Source of the DNA: Candidatus Loosdrechtia aerotolerans
GTDB taxonomy: Bacteria > Planctomycetota > Brocadiia > Brocadiales > Brocadiaceae
Assembly (NCBI GenBank): GCA_021646405.1
Contig: SOER01000001.1
Location: forward strand, 230,445 to 294,444
Reading direction: 5' to 3'
Length of the DNA stretch: 64,000 nt
Positions 9,161-17,938 of this stretch are shown one piece after another. A model generated the notes under the pieces. That model saw only the letters and a list, made by a program, of their open reading frames with translations. It was not told where the DNA came from and did not search any database. The translations under genes and the position numbers were made by a program. The stretch's first letter is position 1, and each line of letters starts with the position of its first letter.

Positions 9161-12100
9161 CTACTTCCACCACCTTCTCACGATCCACTTTCTTCCCTCC
9201 TCCATAAGTAGTAAGAATGGAGTAAAAGCAAATAGGAATACCCATTCCTTTAATCCTAAGGGTGCAAGACCAAATATCTTTTGTAGGAATGGAGTATAGA
9301 CAAGGGTAAAAATAATTATCAATTCCGATACTATTCCCAATACTACGAGTCTATTACTCAAAAAACCAACTTTGAAGATAGATTCCCTGTCGGTCCTGCA
9401 TGCAAAAATGTTTCCAATCTGGGTCGCTACTATCCCTGCAAGGGTCATTGTCGTGGCTGTATAATAAATTATCCCAGAATCAGGCATATCACCCCCTGGT
9501 CTCCACCCGTATTGATAGTAAACAAAAAAGAACCCTGCCATACAGGCAACTGCCTCTATAGGACCCAAAAAGCAGTATGCCCTTAAAAGCAAGGGTATAT
9601 CTAAGAGCCTTCTGTTCTTTCTTCTTGGAGGTTTATCCATACTTCCCGGCTCTGGTGGCTCTGCTCCCAATGCAAGGGCAGGAATGAGATCAGTTCCTAA
9701 ATCAACAGCAAGTATCTGCATAACCGTTAAGGGAAGGGGTATTTTCAAGAGGATAAAGGCTATGAATGGTACGATCTCAGGGATATTACTGGCAAATATA
9801 TAGGTTACAAACTTCCTGATATTGGAAAAGACTGCCCTCCCTTCTTCTATAGCAGCAACAATCGAAGCAAAGTTATCATCGGTCAGGATTACAGCAGCTG
9901 CTTCTTTAGCTACGTCTGAACCTCTTATCCCCATAGCAACTCCTATATCTGCCTTCTTGAGAGCCGGGGCATCGTTTACACCATCACCGGTAACTGCGAC
10001 AATCTCGTCCATATCTTTGAAGGCTGTAACTACTCTCATCTTGTGTTCCGGCGATACCCGGGCAAATAGTACCTCTCCCTCCCTTAATAATCTCCTGAGG
10101 GCTTCGTCATCCATCTTAGTAAGTTCCAGGCCCGTTATAACCTTTGGGTTTTGGGTCTTTGTAAGCCCTATCTTTTTTGCTATCGAAAGGGCTGTAAGAC
10201 CATAGTCCCCGGTAATCATAACTACTCTTATTCCTGCTTTATGACATAACCCTATTACCCTCGGTACTTCAGGTCTTGGAGGATCCGCCATTCCAACAAG
10301 GCCTAAAAAGATAAGATCGTTTTCCGTATTCTCTATAGTAAACCCTTCTGAAAAATGTAAAGGCCTGTAAGCAATGCCTAATACCCGTAAACCTTCTTTT
10401 GACATCGAGTCGTTTCTTGATATGATAACCTCTCGTTCCGGATCTGTTAGTGGCTCTACCTTTCCATTGATACATATCTTTGTACAAAGATTAAGAATCT
10501 CCTTGGGTGCTCCTTTCACATAGGCTACAGGTATGTTTTCATCAGATAAATTAACAGTCGTCATCCTCTTTCGTACAGCCTCGAAAGGAAGGTGACCGAT
10601 CCGGGTATAAGCCTTTCTCCTTTCCTCAATGTCAACACCTCCCTTGGTAGCCATGACAAGTAAAGCTGCCTCGGTAGGATCTCCTCTTATACCCCATCTT
10701 TCGCCTTCTCTTTCAGGAGGAAGCAAACCTGCGTTATTACAAAATACACAGGTATCAAAGAAAAGATACATTCCATTTCTCCTCATCTCTTCCCGAGAAA
10801 GACTTATCCCTCTAAAATAAAAATTTCCTACTGGTTCATATTTTGTACCACTCACATGGATAAGCTTTCTGTTAACAAATATTCGTACTACGCTCATCTC
10901 GCTCGTAGTAAGGGTGCCTGTCTTGTCTGTACAAATTACCGTAGTAGAACCGAGGGTTTCTACCGACGAAAGTTTTTTTATGAGGGCATTTCTCTTGGCC
11001 ATTCTCTGAACAGACATGGCAAGCGACAAGGTTACCGTAGGCAGCAGTCCCTCCGGAACATTAGCTACAATAATACCAATAGCAAACATAAATGAAGCGG
11101 CAATACTAAGTTTTCCAATATAAGTACCAAGGAAAAAGAAGGTAATACCCATCGTTACTGCAAGAATAGTAACAATCTTTGTAACCTTCCCAAGTTCCCG
11201 CTGGAGGGGACTTTTTTCTTCCTTCAATTCCTGGGTAAGGTATGCAATTCGGCCTATCTCGGTGTACATCCCGGTGGCAATTACTGCGGCCTTACCTGTC
11301 CCAGAAGCCATTGTTGTCCCCGCAAATACCAGGTTTGGAAGTTCAGTCCATAAAAATTCCTGTCCTTCCGGTATTGCACTCGATGTTTTATATATTGGCT
11401 TCGATTCACCGGTAAGGGCAGAATTATCAACCCTCATATTAAATGTCTCTATTAACCTGGCATCGGCCGGTATATTATCGCCCTCTTCCAGGATCATAAT
11501 ATCACCAGGTACAATCTCTTCAACGGGAATCTCTTTTTCCTTACCACCTCTCAGCACTCTCGTCTTTCGTGGCAATAGCTTCTTGAGTGCTTCAAGAGCC
11601 TTTTCCGCCTTGTATTCTTGCCAGAAACTAAACGTGGCATTAATGATTATTACGACAAAGATAGACCATCCTAACTCTGGCATATCGGCATAAAAGGCAA
11701 GAAATCCACCAACCCATAGAAGGATTGCAAGGAGGTTATACAGGTTTTCTGCAAATCTTAAAAAGAGATTTTTCCTTTTCACCTCTCTCAGTATATTTGG
11801 GCCATAACTATCAAATCTCTTTTTTGCTTCCTGTTCAAACAATCCCAACGAACTTGTGCCAAGCTCTCTATATATTTCATCAAGCGGAAGGGGTGCAAAG
11901 CTCTCTTTCCCACCCTTTTCATAATTAAGTACTATACTGAATGCCTCATGTGATGACCTGGCCTGTCGAAGGGAACGGCAAAACTCTCCATCCTGAAAGA
12001 CCGCTAACGCCTTTGAAAGTATCTGAAGATGGAGTGATGTTTCCTCAGTAGGGGTTACAAAGAGAAAAAATAGATAGACAGGTTCTCTATCCTTTGCATT

Positions 12101-12367
12101 AAAATCGACACCATATGGTGATATAGCAACAAGGGTGATTGGTTCTTCAAGCCCATCGATTCTCGCGTGAGGAAAAGCCATTCCTTGACCAATACCTGTA
12201 GTATCGGTTGCCTCACGCTTCAGAAGAGCCCTTAAAATACTATCAGGGTCTTTTATCCTCCCGGCCTTTTTGAGAATCCATACCATTTCCCTCAATGCAC
12301 TTCTCTTGTACCTCGATCTGAGGTTCGTAGTAATAACCTTAGTATCCAGATAATCAGAAAGCCTCAT
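9161..12367 (-). CDS. P-type cation ATPase (Na,K-ATPase-like) with N-terminal PTS EIIA domain
   Basis: A 1068-residue fusion. Residues 1-150 form a PTS EIIA domain of the fructose/Ntr type, with GIGQGMAFPHARIDGL and the phospho-accepting H67. From about 160 it is a complete P2-type ATPase: TGES at 319-322, PEGL at 438-441, phosphorylation site DKTGT at D481, TGDGVNDAP hinge and ten expected membrane spans. VANVPEGLLPTVT and VDLGTDLIPALALG resemble the Na,K-ATPase (P2C) group more than SERCA. The transported ion is not readable, but a monovalent cation is likely. The EIIA part suggests control by PTS phosphorylation state, an inference since no other PTS gene is here. The start is an ATG with a weak ribosome site. 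Confidence 0.88.
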   Translation of the reverse strand: MRLSDYLDTKVITTNLRSRYKRSALREMVWILKKAGRIKDPDSILRALLKREATDTTGIGQGMAFPHARIDGLEEPITLVAISPYGVDFNAKDREPVYLFFLFVTPTEETSLHLQILSKALAVFQDGEFCRSLRQARSSHEAFSIVLNYEKGGKESFAPLPLDEIYRELGTSSLGLFEQEAKKRFDSYGPNILREVKRKNLFLRFAENLYNLLAILLWVGGFLAFYADMPELGWSIFVVIIINATFSFWQEYKAEKALEALKKLLPRKTRVLRGGKEKEIPVEEIVPGDIMILEEGDNIPADARLIETFNMRVDNSALTGESKPIYKTSSAIPEGQEFLWTELPNLVFAGTTMASGTGKAAVIATGMYTEIGRIAYLTQELKEEKSPLQRELGKVTKIVTILAVTMGITFFFLGTYIGKLSIAASFMFAIGIIVANVPEGLLPTVTLSLAMSVQRMAKRNALIKKLSSVETLGSTTVICTDKTGTLTTSEMSVVRIFVNRKLIHVSGTKYEPVGNFYFRGISLSREEMRRNGMYLFFDTCVFCNNAGLLPPEREGERWGIRGDPTEAALLVMATKGGVDIEERRKAYTRIGHLPFEAVRKRMTTVNLSDENIPVAYVKGAPKEILNLCTKICINGKVEPLTDPEREVIISRNDSMSKEGLRVLGIAYRPLHFSEGFTIENTENDLIFLGLVGMADPPRPEVPRVIGLCHKAGIRVVMITGDYGLTALSIAKKIGLTKTQNPKVITGLELTKMDDEALRRLLREGEVLFARVSPEHKMRVVTAFKDMDEIVAVTGDGVNDAPALKKADIGVAMGIRGSDVAKEAAAVILTDDNFASIVAAIEEGRAVFSNIRKFVTYIFASNIPEIVPFIAFILLKIPLPLTVMQILAVDLGTDLIPALALGAEPPEPGSMDKPPRRKNRRLLDIPLLLRAYCFLGPIEAVACMAGFFFVYYQYGWRPGGDMPDSGIIYYTATTMTLAGIVATQIGNIFACRTDRESIFKVGFLSNRLVVLGIVSELIIIFTLVYTPFLQKIFGLAPLGLKEWVFLFAFTPFLLLMEEGRKWIVRRWWK

Positions 12368-12538
12368 AATTCAGTCCCGTAAGGTATGAAATTTCAGTAA
12401 GTTTTGAAGTATGTAAAAAAAGAATCTTAAATATTGAAGAGCAAAAAATATTCCAAAAGGAATAAGGGGTGGTTATATGAGATGCATCGTTTTTCGTGGA
12501 ATTGTTCCGCCTGATATACTATTTTGTAGCAAATGCCT

Positions 12539-13558
12539 TTATGGAGATTGCCAACTAACCTCCTTGAGCTTCATAAGCGTACGTTTAGCATTTCCGGAAT
12601 CAACCGATTGTGCCGCAATCTTTAATCCTTCTATAAAATCTCTTGCTAATCCTCCAGCTATAATCGCTGCTGCAGCGTTCAGAAGTACTATATCCCTTTT
12701 TGGGCTACGTACACCATTCAATACTTCTTGAATTGCAAGAGAACTCTCATCCGGGGTATTTACTATTAACTCAGAAAGTTTTGACCTCTCAATACCAAAA
12801 TCTTCCGGACTTAGATAGTAATTTTTTATAGTACCCTCGGCAAGTTCACACACCTTAGTCTTATCTGTGATAGTTATTTCATCCATACCATCCAGCCCGT
12901 GAACAACAAAAGCATGGTTATCTCCCAGCATTCTTAACGTTTCTGCCATAACGACGGTCAAATGCTCACTATATACACCGAGGATACGATGCGTTGCACC
13001 GGCAGGGTTTGCCAAGGGTCCGAGGATATTAAAAATGGTACGTATTCCGATTTCTTTTCTGGGACCGACGGCATATTTCATCGCTTGATGCAGCAGAGGA
13101 GCAAAGAGAAATCCAATATTTGCCACTGCAATACATTTTTCTACAACCGTAATACTTGCTTCAATATTCACGCCAAGCCGTTTTAATACGTCCGCACTAC
13201 CGCATTGACTGGAAGATGCTTTGTTACCATGTTTTGCAACTTTCAGACCGGCACCCGCAACAACAAAGGCAGCTGCTGTGGATATATTAAAGGTATTTTT
13301 TGTATCCCCACCAGTCCCACACGTGTCAATAACAATACCGTCACCTGCATGTATTTTAAGGGCTTTTTTTCTTATGGCAAGGGTGCACCCTGTAATCTCA
13401 TTAACCGTTTCCCCTTTCATTCGAAGGGCTGTAACAAAGGAAGCGATCTGTGCATCAGTTGCTTTTCCTTCCATAATTTGGGTCATTGTAGACATACATT
13501 CTTCGAGATTTAAATCCTGGTTATCTACCAGTCTTGATATAATTTCTTTCATAAACAT
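12539..13558 (-). CDS. trpD: anthranilate phosphoribosyltransferase
   Basis: Transfers phosphoribose from PRPP to anthranilate in tryptophan synthesis. The 339-residue length is standard. The PRPP site is DTCGTGGDTKNTFNIST, followed by KVAKHGNKASSSQCGSADVL, the signature of this family. It stands alone, without other trp genes, and is transcribed away from rpsU. Confidence 0.92.
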   Translation of the reverse strand: MFMKEIISRLVDNQDLNLEECMSTMTQIMEGKATDAQIASFVTALRMKGETVNEITGCTLAIRKKALKIHAGDGIVIDTCGTGGDTKNTFNISTAAAFVVAGAGLKVAKHGNKASSSQCGSADVLKRLGVNIEASITVVEKCIAVANIGFLFAPLLHQAMKYAVGPRKEIGIRTIFNILGPLANPAGATHRILGVYSEHLTVVMAETLRMLGDNHAFVVHGLDGMDEITITDKTKVCELAEGTIKNYYLSPEDFGIERSKLSELIVNTPDESSLAIQEVLNGVRSPKRDIVLLNAAAAIIAGGLARDFIEGLKIAAQSVDSGNAKRTLMKLKEVSWQSP

Positions 13559-13586
13559 ATGTTCAGCCAGAAAGCAAAGTTTTTAC

Positions 13587-13615
13587 TTGACATATATTGT
13601 AGTACTACATACAAT
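13587..13615 (+). promoter_or_regulatory. sigma70-type promoter for rpsU
   Basis: TTGACA (13587-13592) and TACAAT (13610-13615) are separated by exactly 17 bases, close to the ideal housekeeping promoter. The rpsU start codon lies 59 bases beyond the -10 box. Confidence 0.7.
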
Positions 13616-13674
13616 AAAATACTATTTGAAATTTCATTAAACACTTCTTTTAAGGAAAGGATCATTAATTATTT

Positions 13675-13911
13675 ATGGCAAAAATACAAATAACAAACGC
13701 TGAAAACATACGAGATGCATTACGAAGATTCAAAAAAATGTGCGACAAAGAAGGTATCATTAACCAATCAAAACGCATTGCTTATTTTGAAAAACCCTCT
13801 GAAAAAAGGCGCCGGGAGGAGAGCCGCAGGATTAAAAATATTAAAAGAGCCCAAAAATTAGGTATTTCAGGGCTAGCAAGCTCAACTCGCCCTCAGAAAA
13901 GCAATTATTAG
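13675..13911 (+). CDS. rpsU: 30S ribosomal protein S21
   Basis: A small basic protein of 78 residues with the S21 pattern: NIRDALRRFKKMCDKEGI followed by a very basic helix, EKPSEKRRREESRRIK. S21 helps 30S subunits engage messages. It has a strong sigma70-like promoter and a ggaaagga ribosome site. The end overlaps the end of rsfS by four bases, tail to tail. Confidence 0.93.
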   Translation: MAKIQITNAENIRDALRRFKKMCDKEGIINQSKRIAYFEKPSEKRRREESRRIKNIKRAQKLGISGLASSTRPQKSNY

Positions 13912-14255
13912 CTTTTTTCCCACGGTAGTTTTGGAGCATCACCCCATAGAAGTTCCAGGTCATAATAGCGGCGTACATCTTTATCAAATAGATGAACAAT
14001 AACATCTCCATAGTCCATGAGTATCCAGAGCGCCTCTGCATATCCCTCTCTACCAAGCATACGAATACCATAACTATGGAGTTTCAATTCTATTTCTGTC
14101 GCTATACTTTGTAATTGCCGTTTGTTCGTTCCACTACAAATGACGAAGAAATCTGTAAAAAAGGTTAATCCCCGCACATCAAAGATTAAAATACCCTCAG
14201 CCTTCTTATCATCGGCAATTCGGGCACACATAATTGCAATTTCTTCCGAATCTAT
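13908..14255 (-). CDS. rsfS: ribosomal silencing factor RsfS, probable AUA (or ACG) start
   Basis: RsfS binds L14 and keeps 50S from joining 30S under starvation. The core matches: IADDKKAEGILIFDVRGLTFFTDFFVICSGTN and GYAEALWILMDYGDVIVHLF. The first ATG (14231) gives 107 residues but lacks the usual first few. The frame stays open upstream and reads DSEEIAI before that ATG, the expected N-terminal helix. A strong site, AAGGAGG, sits nine bases before an ATA codon at 14253-14255, while it is about 33 bases from the ATG. I therefore place the start at ATA; the ACG just before it is also possible. The cautious alternative is the ATG, with a weak GGAAG upstream. Confidence 0.85.
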   Translation of the reverse strand: MDSEEIAIMCARIADDKKAEGILIFDVRGLTFFTDFFVICSGTNKRQLQSIATEIELKLHSYGIRMLGREGYAEALWILMDYGDVIVHLFDKDVRRYYDLELLWGDAPKLPWEKS

Positions 14256-14327
14256 CGTTTTATTCCTCCTTACTTATGTATCATCTTTCCTTGTCCGTCT
14301 CTTTGGCCAAAATTATTCCCTTAGGAC

Positions 14328-14552
14328 TCAAGAATCTGTTTCATACTGAGGAGTAGATCTGATTTCAGATACACTACTTCCGCAGTAGTAACAAAATCTT
14401 GCATATCTCGGATTCACGTCGGCACAATTCTCGCACCGATGGTAAAGAAGTGTACCACAGAGGATACAGAAGTTAGCACCTTTTACATGATTATCGTATT
14501 GACAATTTGTATTCGGACATATTCTGTCATCCCTTTCCTTAATCCCCTCCAT
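14328..14552 (-). CDS. small double zinc-ribbon protein
   Basis: A 74-residue protein with four cysteine pairs of the CxxC/CxxxxC type (CPNTNC, CILC, CENC, CYYC), which would bind two zinc ions. No other domain is present. It lies between the membrane pyrophosphatase and rsfS genes on the same strand and has a good ribosome site, aggaggtag. A role in protein or nucleic acid contacts is possible, but nothing in the sequence indicates which. Confidence 0.7.
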   Translation of the reverse strand: MEGIKERDDRICPNTNCQYDNHVKGANFCILCGTLLYHRCENCADVNPRYARFCYYCGSSVSEIRSTPQYETDS

Positions 14553-14606
14553 ACTACCTCCTATCTTTAAATACTATGAGTATAAATACGCATTCAAAAT
14601 AGTAGT

Positions 14607-14653
14607 CCCGGAGACTGTCCAGAAAACTCTGAAACTAAGCCGGACAGCCCGGG
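14607..14653 (-). terminator. hairpin, possible terminator after the membrane pyrophosphatase
   Basis: Shortly past the end of hppA, on the minus strand, CCCGGGCTGTCC pairs with GGACAGTCTCCGGG across a loop of about 20 bases, with a small bulge. The T-rich tail is weak (ACTATTTTG). It is a plausible terminator or processing hairpin. Confidence 0.5.
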
Positions 14654-14667
14654 AAATATCTACTGTG

Positions 14668-17103
14668 TTATTGCAGATGCAATAGAGCACTTATCTTTGG
14701 TGAAAATTTGATAATAACTCCAGCAAACACTACCGATACAACGGACATCAATTTTAATAAAATATTCAATGACGGCCCTGATGTATCTTTAAATGGATCA
14801 CCTACTGTATCACCAACAACCGCTGCCTTATGTGAAGGAGAACCTTTTCCGCCAAAACTTCCCCCCTCAATATATTTTTTAGCATTATCCCATGCCCCTC
14901 CTGTATTTGCCATAAAAACAGCCATGAGAAAACCCACTGTTAAACTTCCAGCGAGAAGGCCCACAACACCCGGAATACCGAGTATGAGACCAGATGCGAT
15001 AGGTACTAACAAAGCCAGGAGTGAAGGAACAAACATCTCCCGTTGTGCCCCCTTGGTACTTATTGCCACACATGCTGCATAATCAGGTTTTCCTGTTCCA
15101 TCCATAATACCGGCAATTTCTCTAAACTGTCTTCTCACCTCTTCTACCATACTCCCGGCGGCACGACCCACAGCCTTCATCGTTAAAGCACTGAACAGAA
15201 ATACCGATAGTCCACCTATAAATAAACCGATTAATACTTTTGGATTTATTAAGGTAATGTCGAGATAATACATCAGATCAGATAATTTTGCGCTTGCCAA
15301 GTTTATAGAAGATCCAGCAACCTGAATAACATGTACTCCTGATCTTTCTAATCCTGTTTCTATCTGGGCAACGAAGGAAGCAATGAGTGCCATCGCCGTC
15401 AATGCAGCAGAACCAATCGCAAATCCTTTCCCTGTTGCTGCAGTGGTATTTCCTAATGCGTCGAGTGCATCTGTTCTCTCCCTGACATACGGTTCAAGGC
15501 CGCTCATCTCTGCATTACCACCAGCATTATCCGCAATAGGGCCATACGCATCTGTCGCAAGTGTTAATCCTAATGTGGATAGCATACCAACGGCTGCAAC
15601 AGCAATCCCGTACAGGCCAAGCGAAATGCTTGAAAAACCACCTGCAAATGCATAACTTAATAAAATTGCTACAGAAATAGTAACCACCGGGATGAGCGTA
15701 GACATCATTCCTGTGGCAATCCCATCAATAATTACGGTAGCAGGACCAGTCTTTGCATGACCGGCAATACCTTTTGTTGGTGAATAATTGGATGAGGTAT
15801 AATACTCCGTACCTTTCCCAATAATAACTCCCGCAATCAGACCAGTAACAATTGATCCCCAGATACCGAAATTCCCTGGCAGCAACATTTTAATGATTAC
15901 AGCAGAAAAAATCAGAATCAGGATAGAGCTGACGTTAACGCCCCTTCCCAGGGCCTTTAGGAGTTCTTTCTGGGATGCATCCTCTTTGGTTTTTACCGTA
16001 TAAACACCGATGATAGAAAGGATAATACCAATTCCTGCCAAAACCATGGGCACAATCATTCCAGCGATACCTAAACCAGCGGTAATCCCCAGTGCTGCAC
16101 AGGCCAACATTGAATTGTAATAGGATTCATACAGGTCCGCACCCATACCAGCCACATCACCGACATTGTCACCAACGTTATCTGCAATCGTAGCAGGATT
16201 TCTCGGATCATCTTCGGGAATACCGGCTTCTACCTTCCCCACTAAATCAGCACCCACATCTGCTGCCTTCGTAAATATTCCGCCACCTACCCTTGCAAAT
16301 AAGGCCTGAGAGCTTGCACCAATACCAAAACAGGGCAACATCATCGCCATATCAAGAAGTGTTACATTGGTAAATTTGCGGAATACAAAAAACCACAAGG
16401 AAATATCCAGGAGTCCCATCCCTACAACCGTTAACCCCATTACAGCACCGCTTCTGAACGCAACCTGCAGCCCCTGATTAAGGGATTTCCTAGCCGCTTC
16501 TGCTGTTCTTGCATTGGCGTTTGTTGCTGTTCTCATTCCGAAGAAACCTGCAAGACCAGACAGAAATCCACTCGTCAGGAATGCAAAGGGTACTACCTTC
16601 GATTGGGCGTGTAATCCAAACGAAATGAAGAGAAGAACCAAAAAGGCCCCGATAAAAAATATACCTACTACCTTATATTGTTGTTTCAGGTACGCATAAG
16701 CACCTTCTCTGACGTGACTGGCAATGGATATCATCTTCTCATTACCCTCAGGTTCTTTCATCATACCTTTATAGAATTTTCGGGCAAAAAAGAGAGCGCA
16801 TAATGCCCCGATCGGGGCAATCCACCATAATTTAGGGATTGTATGCGGTGTTTCCTCTCCTCTGTGAACGGGCCCCCCCAATTCAAATAACGGTCTTTCT
16901 GTTTGAGTGGATTCCCCAATATCAAACCTTGGCATCTCCGCATCCTTCTCTGACGATGTTTGTGCTTGAACATCCGGAGAAAACACGGTTGATCGTGTTA
17001 TTCCGAAAATCAGAATTGTTAACATCAAAAGTGTCATTACAATACGAGCACGGTTATTTTGTAAGACAAATTTACGCTTACGCTTTCTTTTAAAACTATT
17101 CAT
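14668..17103 (-). CDS. hppA: membrane-bound ion-translocating pyrophosphatase
   Basis: Couples PPi hydrolysis to H+ or Na+ pumping. The PPi site motifs are all present: DVGADLVGKVEAGIPEDDPRNPATIADNVG, DAYGPIADNAGG and the C-terminal GDTVGDPFKDTSGPS. GNTTAATGKG has Ala where K+-independent enzymes have Lys, so it belongs to the K+-dependent subfamily; the pumped ion is not decided. The 811-residue product is longer than usual because residues 1-95 add a basic start, a hydrophobic segment ending in a VQAQ-like signal-peptidase site, and an acidic linker. I chose the ATG at 17103, behind aaggaga, rather than one 21 codons upstream inside the preceding gene. In anammox bacteria such pumps are thought to act at the anammoxosome membrane; that link is inference. 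Confidence 0.92.
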   Translation of the reverse strand: MNSFKRKRKRKFVLQNNRARIVMTLLMLTILIFGITRSTVFSPDVQAQTSSEKDAEMPRFDIGESTQTERPLFELGGPVHRGEETPHTIPKLWWIAPIGALCALFFARKFYKGMMKEPEGNEKMISIASHVREGAYAYLKQQYKVVGIFFIGAFLVLLFISFGLHAQSKVVPFAFLTSGFLSGLAGFFGMRTATNANARTAEAARKSLNQGLQVAFRSGAVMGLTVVGMGLLDISLWFFVFRKFTNVTLLDMAMMLPCFGIGASSQALFARVGGGIFTKAADVGADLVGKVEAGIPEDDPRNPATIADNVGDNVGDVAGMGADLYESYYNSMLACAALGITAGLGIAGMIVPMVLAGIGIILSIIGVYTVKTKEDASQKELLKALGRGVNVSSILILIFSAVIIKMLLPGNFGIWGSIVTGLIAGVIIGKGTEYYTSSNYSPTKGIAGHAKTGPATVIIDGIATGMMSTLIPVVTISVAILLSYAFAGGFSSISLGLYGIAVAAVGMLSTLGLTLATDAYGPIADNAGGNAEMSGLEPYVRERTDALDALGNTTAATGKGFAIGSAALTAMALIASFVAQIETGLERSGVHVIQVAGSSINLASAKLSDLMYYLDITLINPKVLIGLFIGGLSVFLFSALTMKAVGRAAGSMVEEVRRQFREIAGIMDGTGKPDYAACVAISTKGAQREMFVPSLLALLVPIASGLILGIPGVVGLLAGSLTVGFLMAVFMANTGGAWDNAKKYIEGGSFGGKGSPSHKAAVVGDTVGDPFKDTSGPSLNILLKLMSVVSVVFAGVIIKFSPKISALLHLQ

Positions 17104-17107
17104 TAAC

Positions 17108-17929
17108 TTAGATTTTTCTCCTTTCCATTTTGATAACATTTTGCAAAAATACCTTCCTTTCTTCAAGGTTATTTATAAAGTCGTTCACATGAATTAAGGT
17201 ATCTTCTGGATGATTTGTACGGTATACTTCCCACTCACGTATGGCTAATTCTACATAGGCAAGTGCCTTATCGAAGTTACCCTCCTTTTCTGCACACGTT
17301 GAAGCACGTGATAACGCATGACAAATCGTTCTTTCTACGGCCAAAGTATTATACAATTTTAGATGATTTGAAAGAGACTTTCTTAACCAATAGAGCGATG
17401 CCTCATAATTATCCTCTTTATCCTCTTTTTTCAATTGTTCTCTATAATATTCTGCAAATTTAAAAAATCGCTGATCAAACAGATGTAAATACATATATCC
17501 AAGTTCAAAGAAAAGATCACCGCTCCTGGGATTTTTTAAGGCCCCTTTTTTTGCAAAATTTAATCCGGCACGAATCCATTTCCATTTGTTTTGAGGTGCA
17601 TCCCAGTCATGAGCAATATTATATGCCATGTTCCATGCCTGAAAAATCCAGACAGCCGGGAAATTAGGCTGTAATTTTGATATAAGGTTATTAATGGTTA
17701 ATAATTCATAATATTTTTTCTCTTCATGCCGGGCAATTGCCCTTGCCCAGAGGAAATCAACTGCAATTCCCCGGAAACTTCCCAGTAAGAGTAATGGCAT
17801 ATTCTCTGCCGGATCATAGTAAGATACGGTGGTTATCGATAAATCGCGTCGAGAAATAATGCAGACATTGATTAAAAAAATAGCACATATCAACCCCAGT
17901 ATAAAGAAAGTTCTCTTTCGCTGCATCAT
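17108..17929 (-). CDS. membrane-anchored helical (TPR-like) protein
   Basis: I do not recognise a named family. The 273-residue protein has an N-terminal membrane anchor (residues 7-25) and then an all-helical region in which short segments resemble tetratricopeptide units, for example AEYYREQLKKEDKEDNYEASLYWLRKSL-type helices and FDKALAYVELAIREW near residue 220. It sits nine bases after an ABC exporter permease and four bases before hppA, so it is likely co-transcribed with both. A scaffold or accessory role for the exporter is a guess from context. Confidence 0.6.
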   Translation of the reverse strand: MMQRKRTFFILGLICAIFLINVCIISRRDLSITTVSYYDPAENMPLLLLGSFRGIAVDFLWARAIARHEEKKYYELLTINNLISKLQPNFPAVWIFQAWNMAYNIAHDWDAPQNKWKWIRAGLNFAKKGALKNPRSGDLFFELGYMYLHLFDQRFFKFAEYYREQLKKEDKEDNYEASLYWLRKSLSNHLKLYNTLAVERTICHALSRASTCAEKEGNFDKALAYVELAIREWEVYRTNHPEDTLIHVNDFINNLEERKVFLQNVIKMERRKI

Positions 17930-17938
17930 CGGAGACGC

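Noticed and set aside
9822..11693. Several open frames on the plus strand inside the P-type ATPase gene.
   Set aside because: They are antisense to a full-length conserved protein and have no features of their own.
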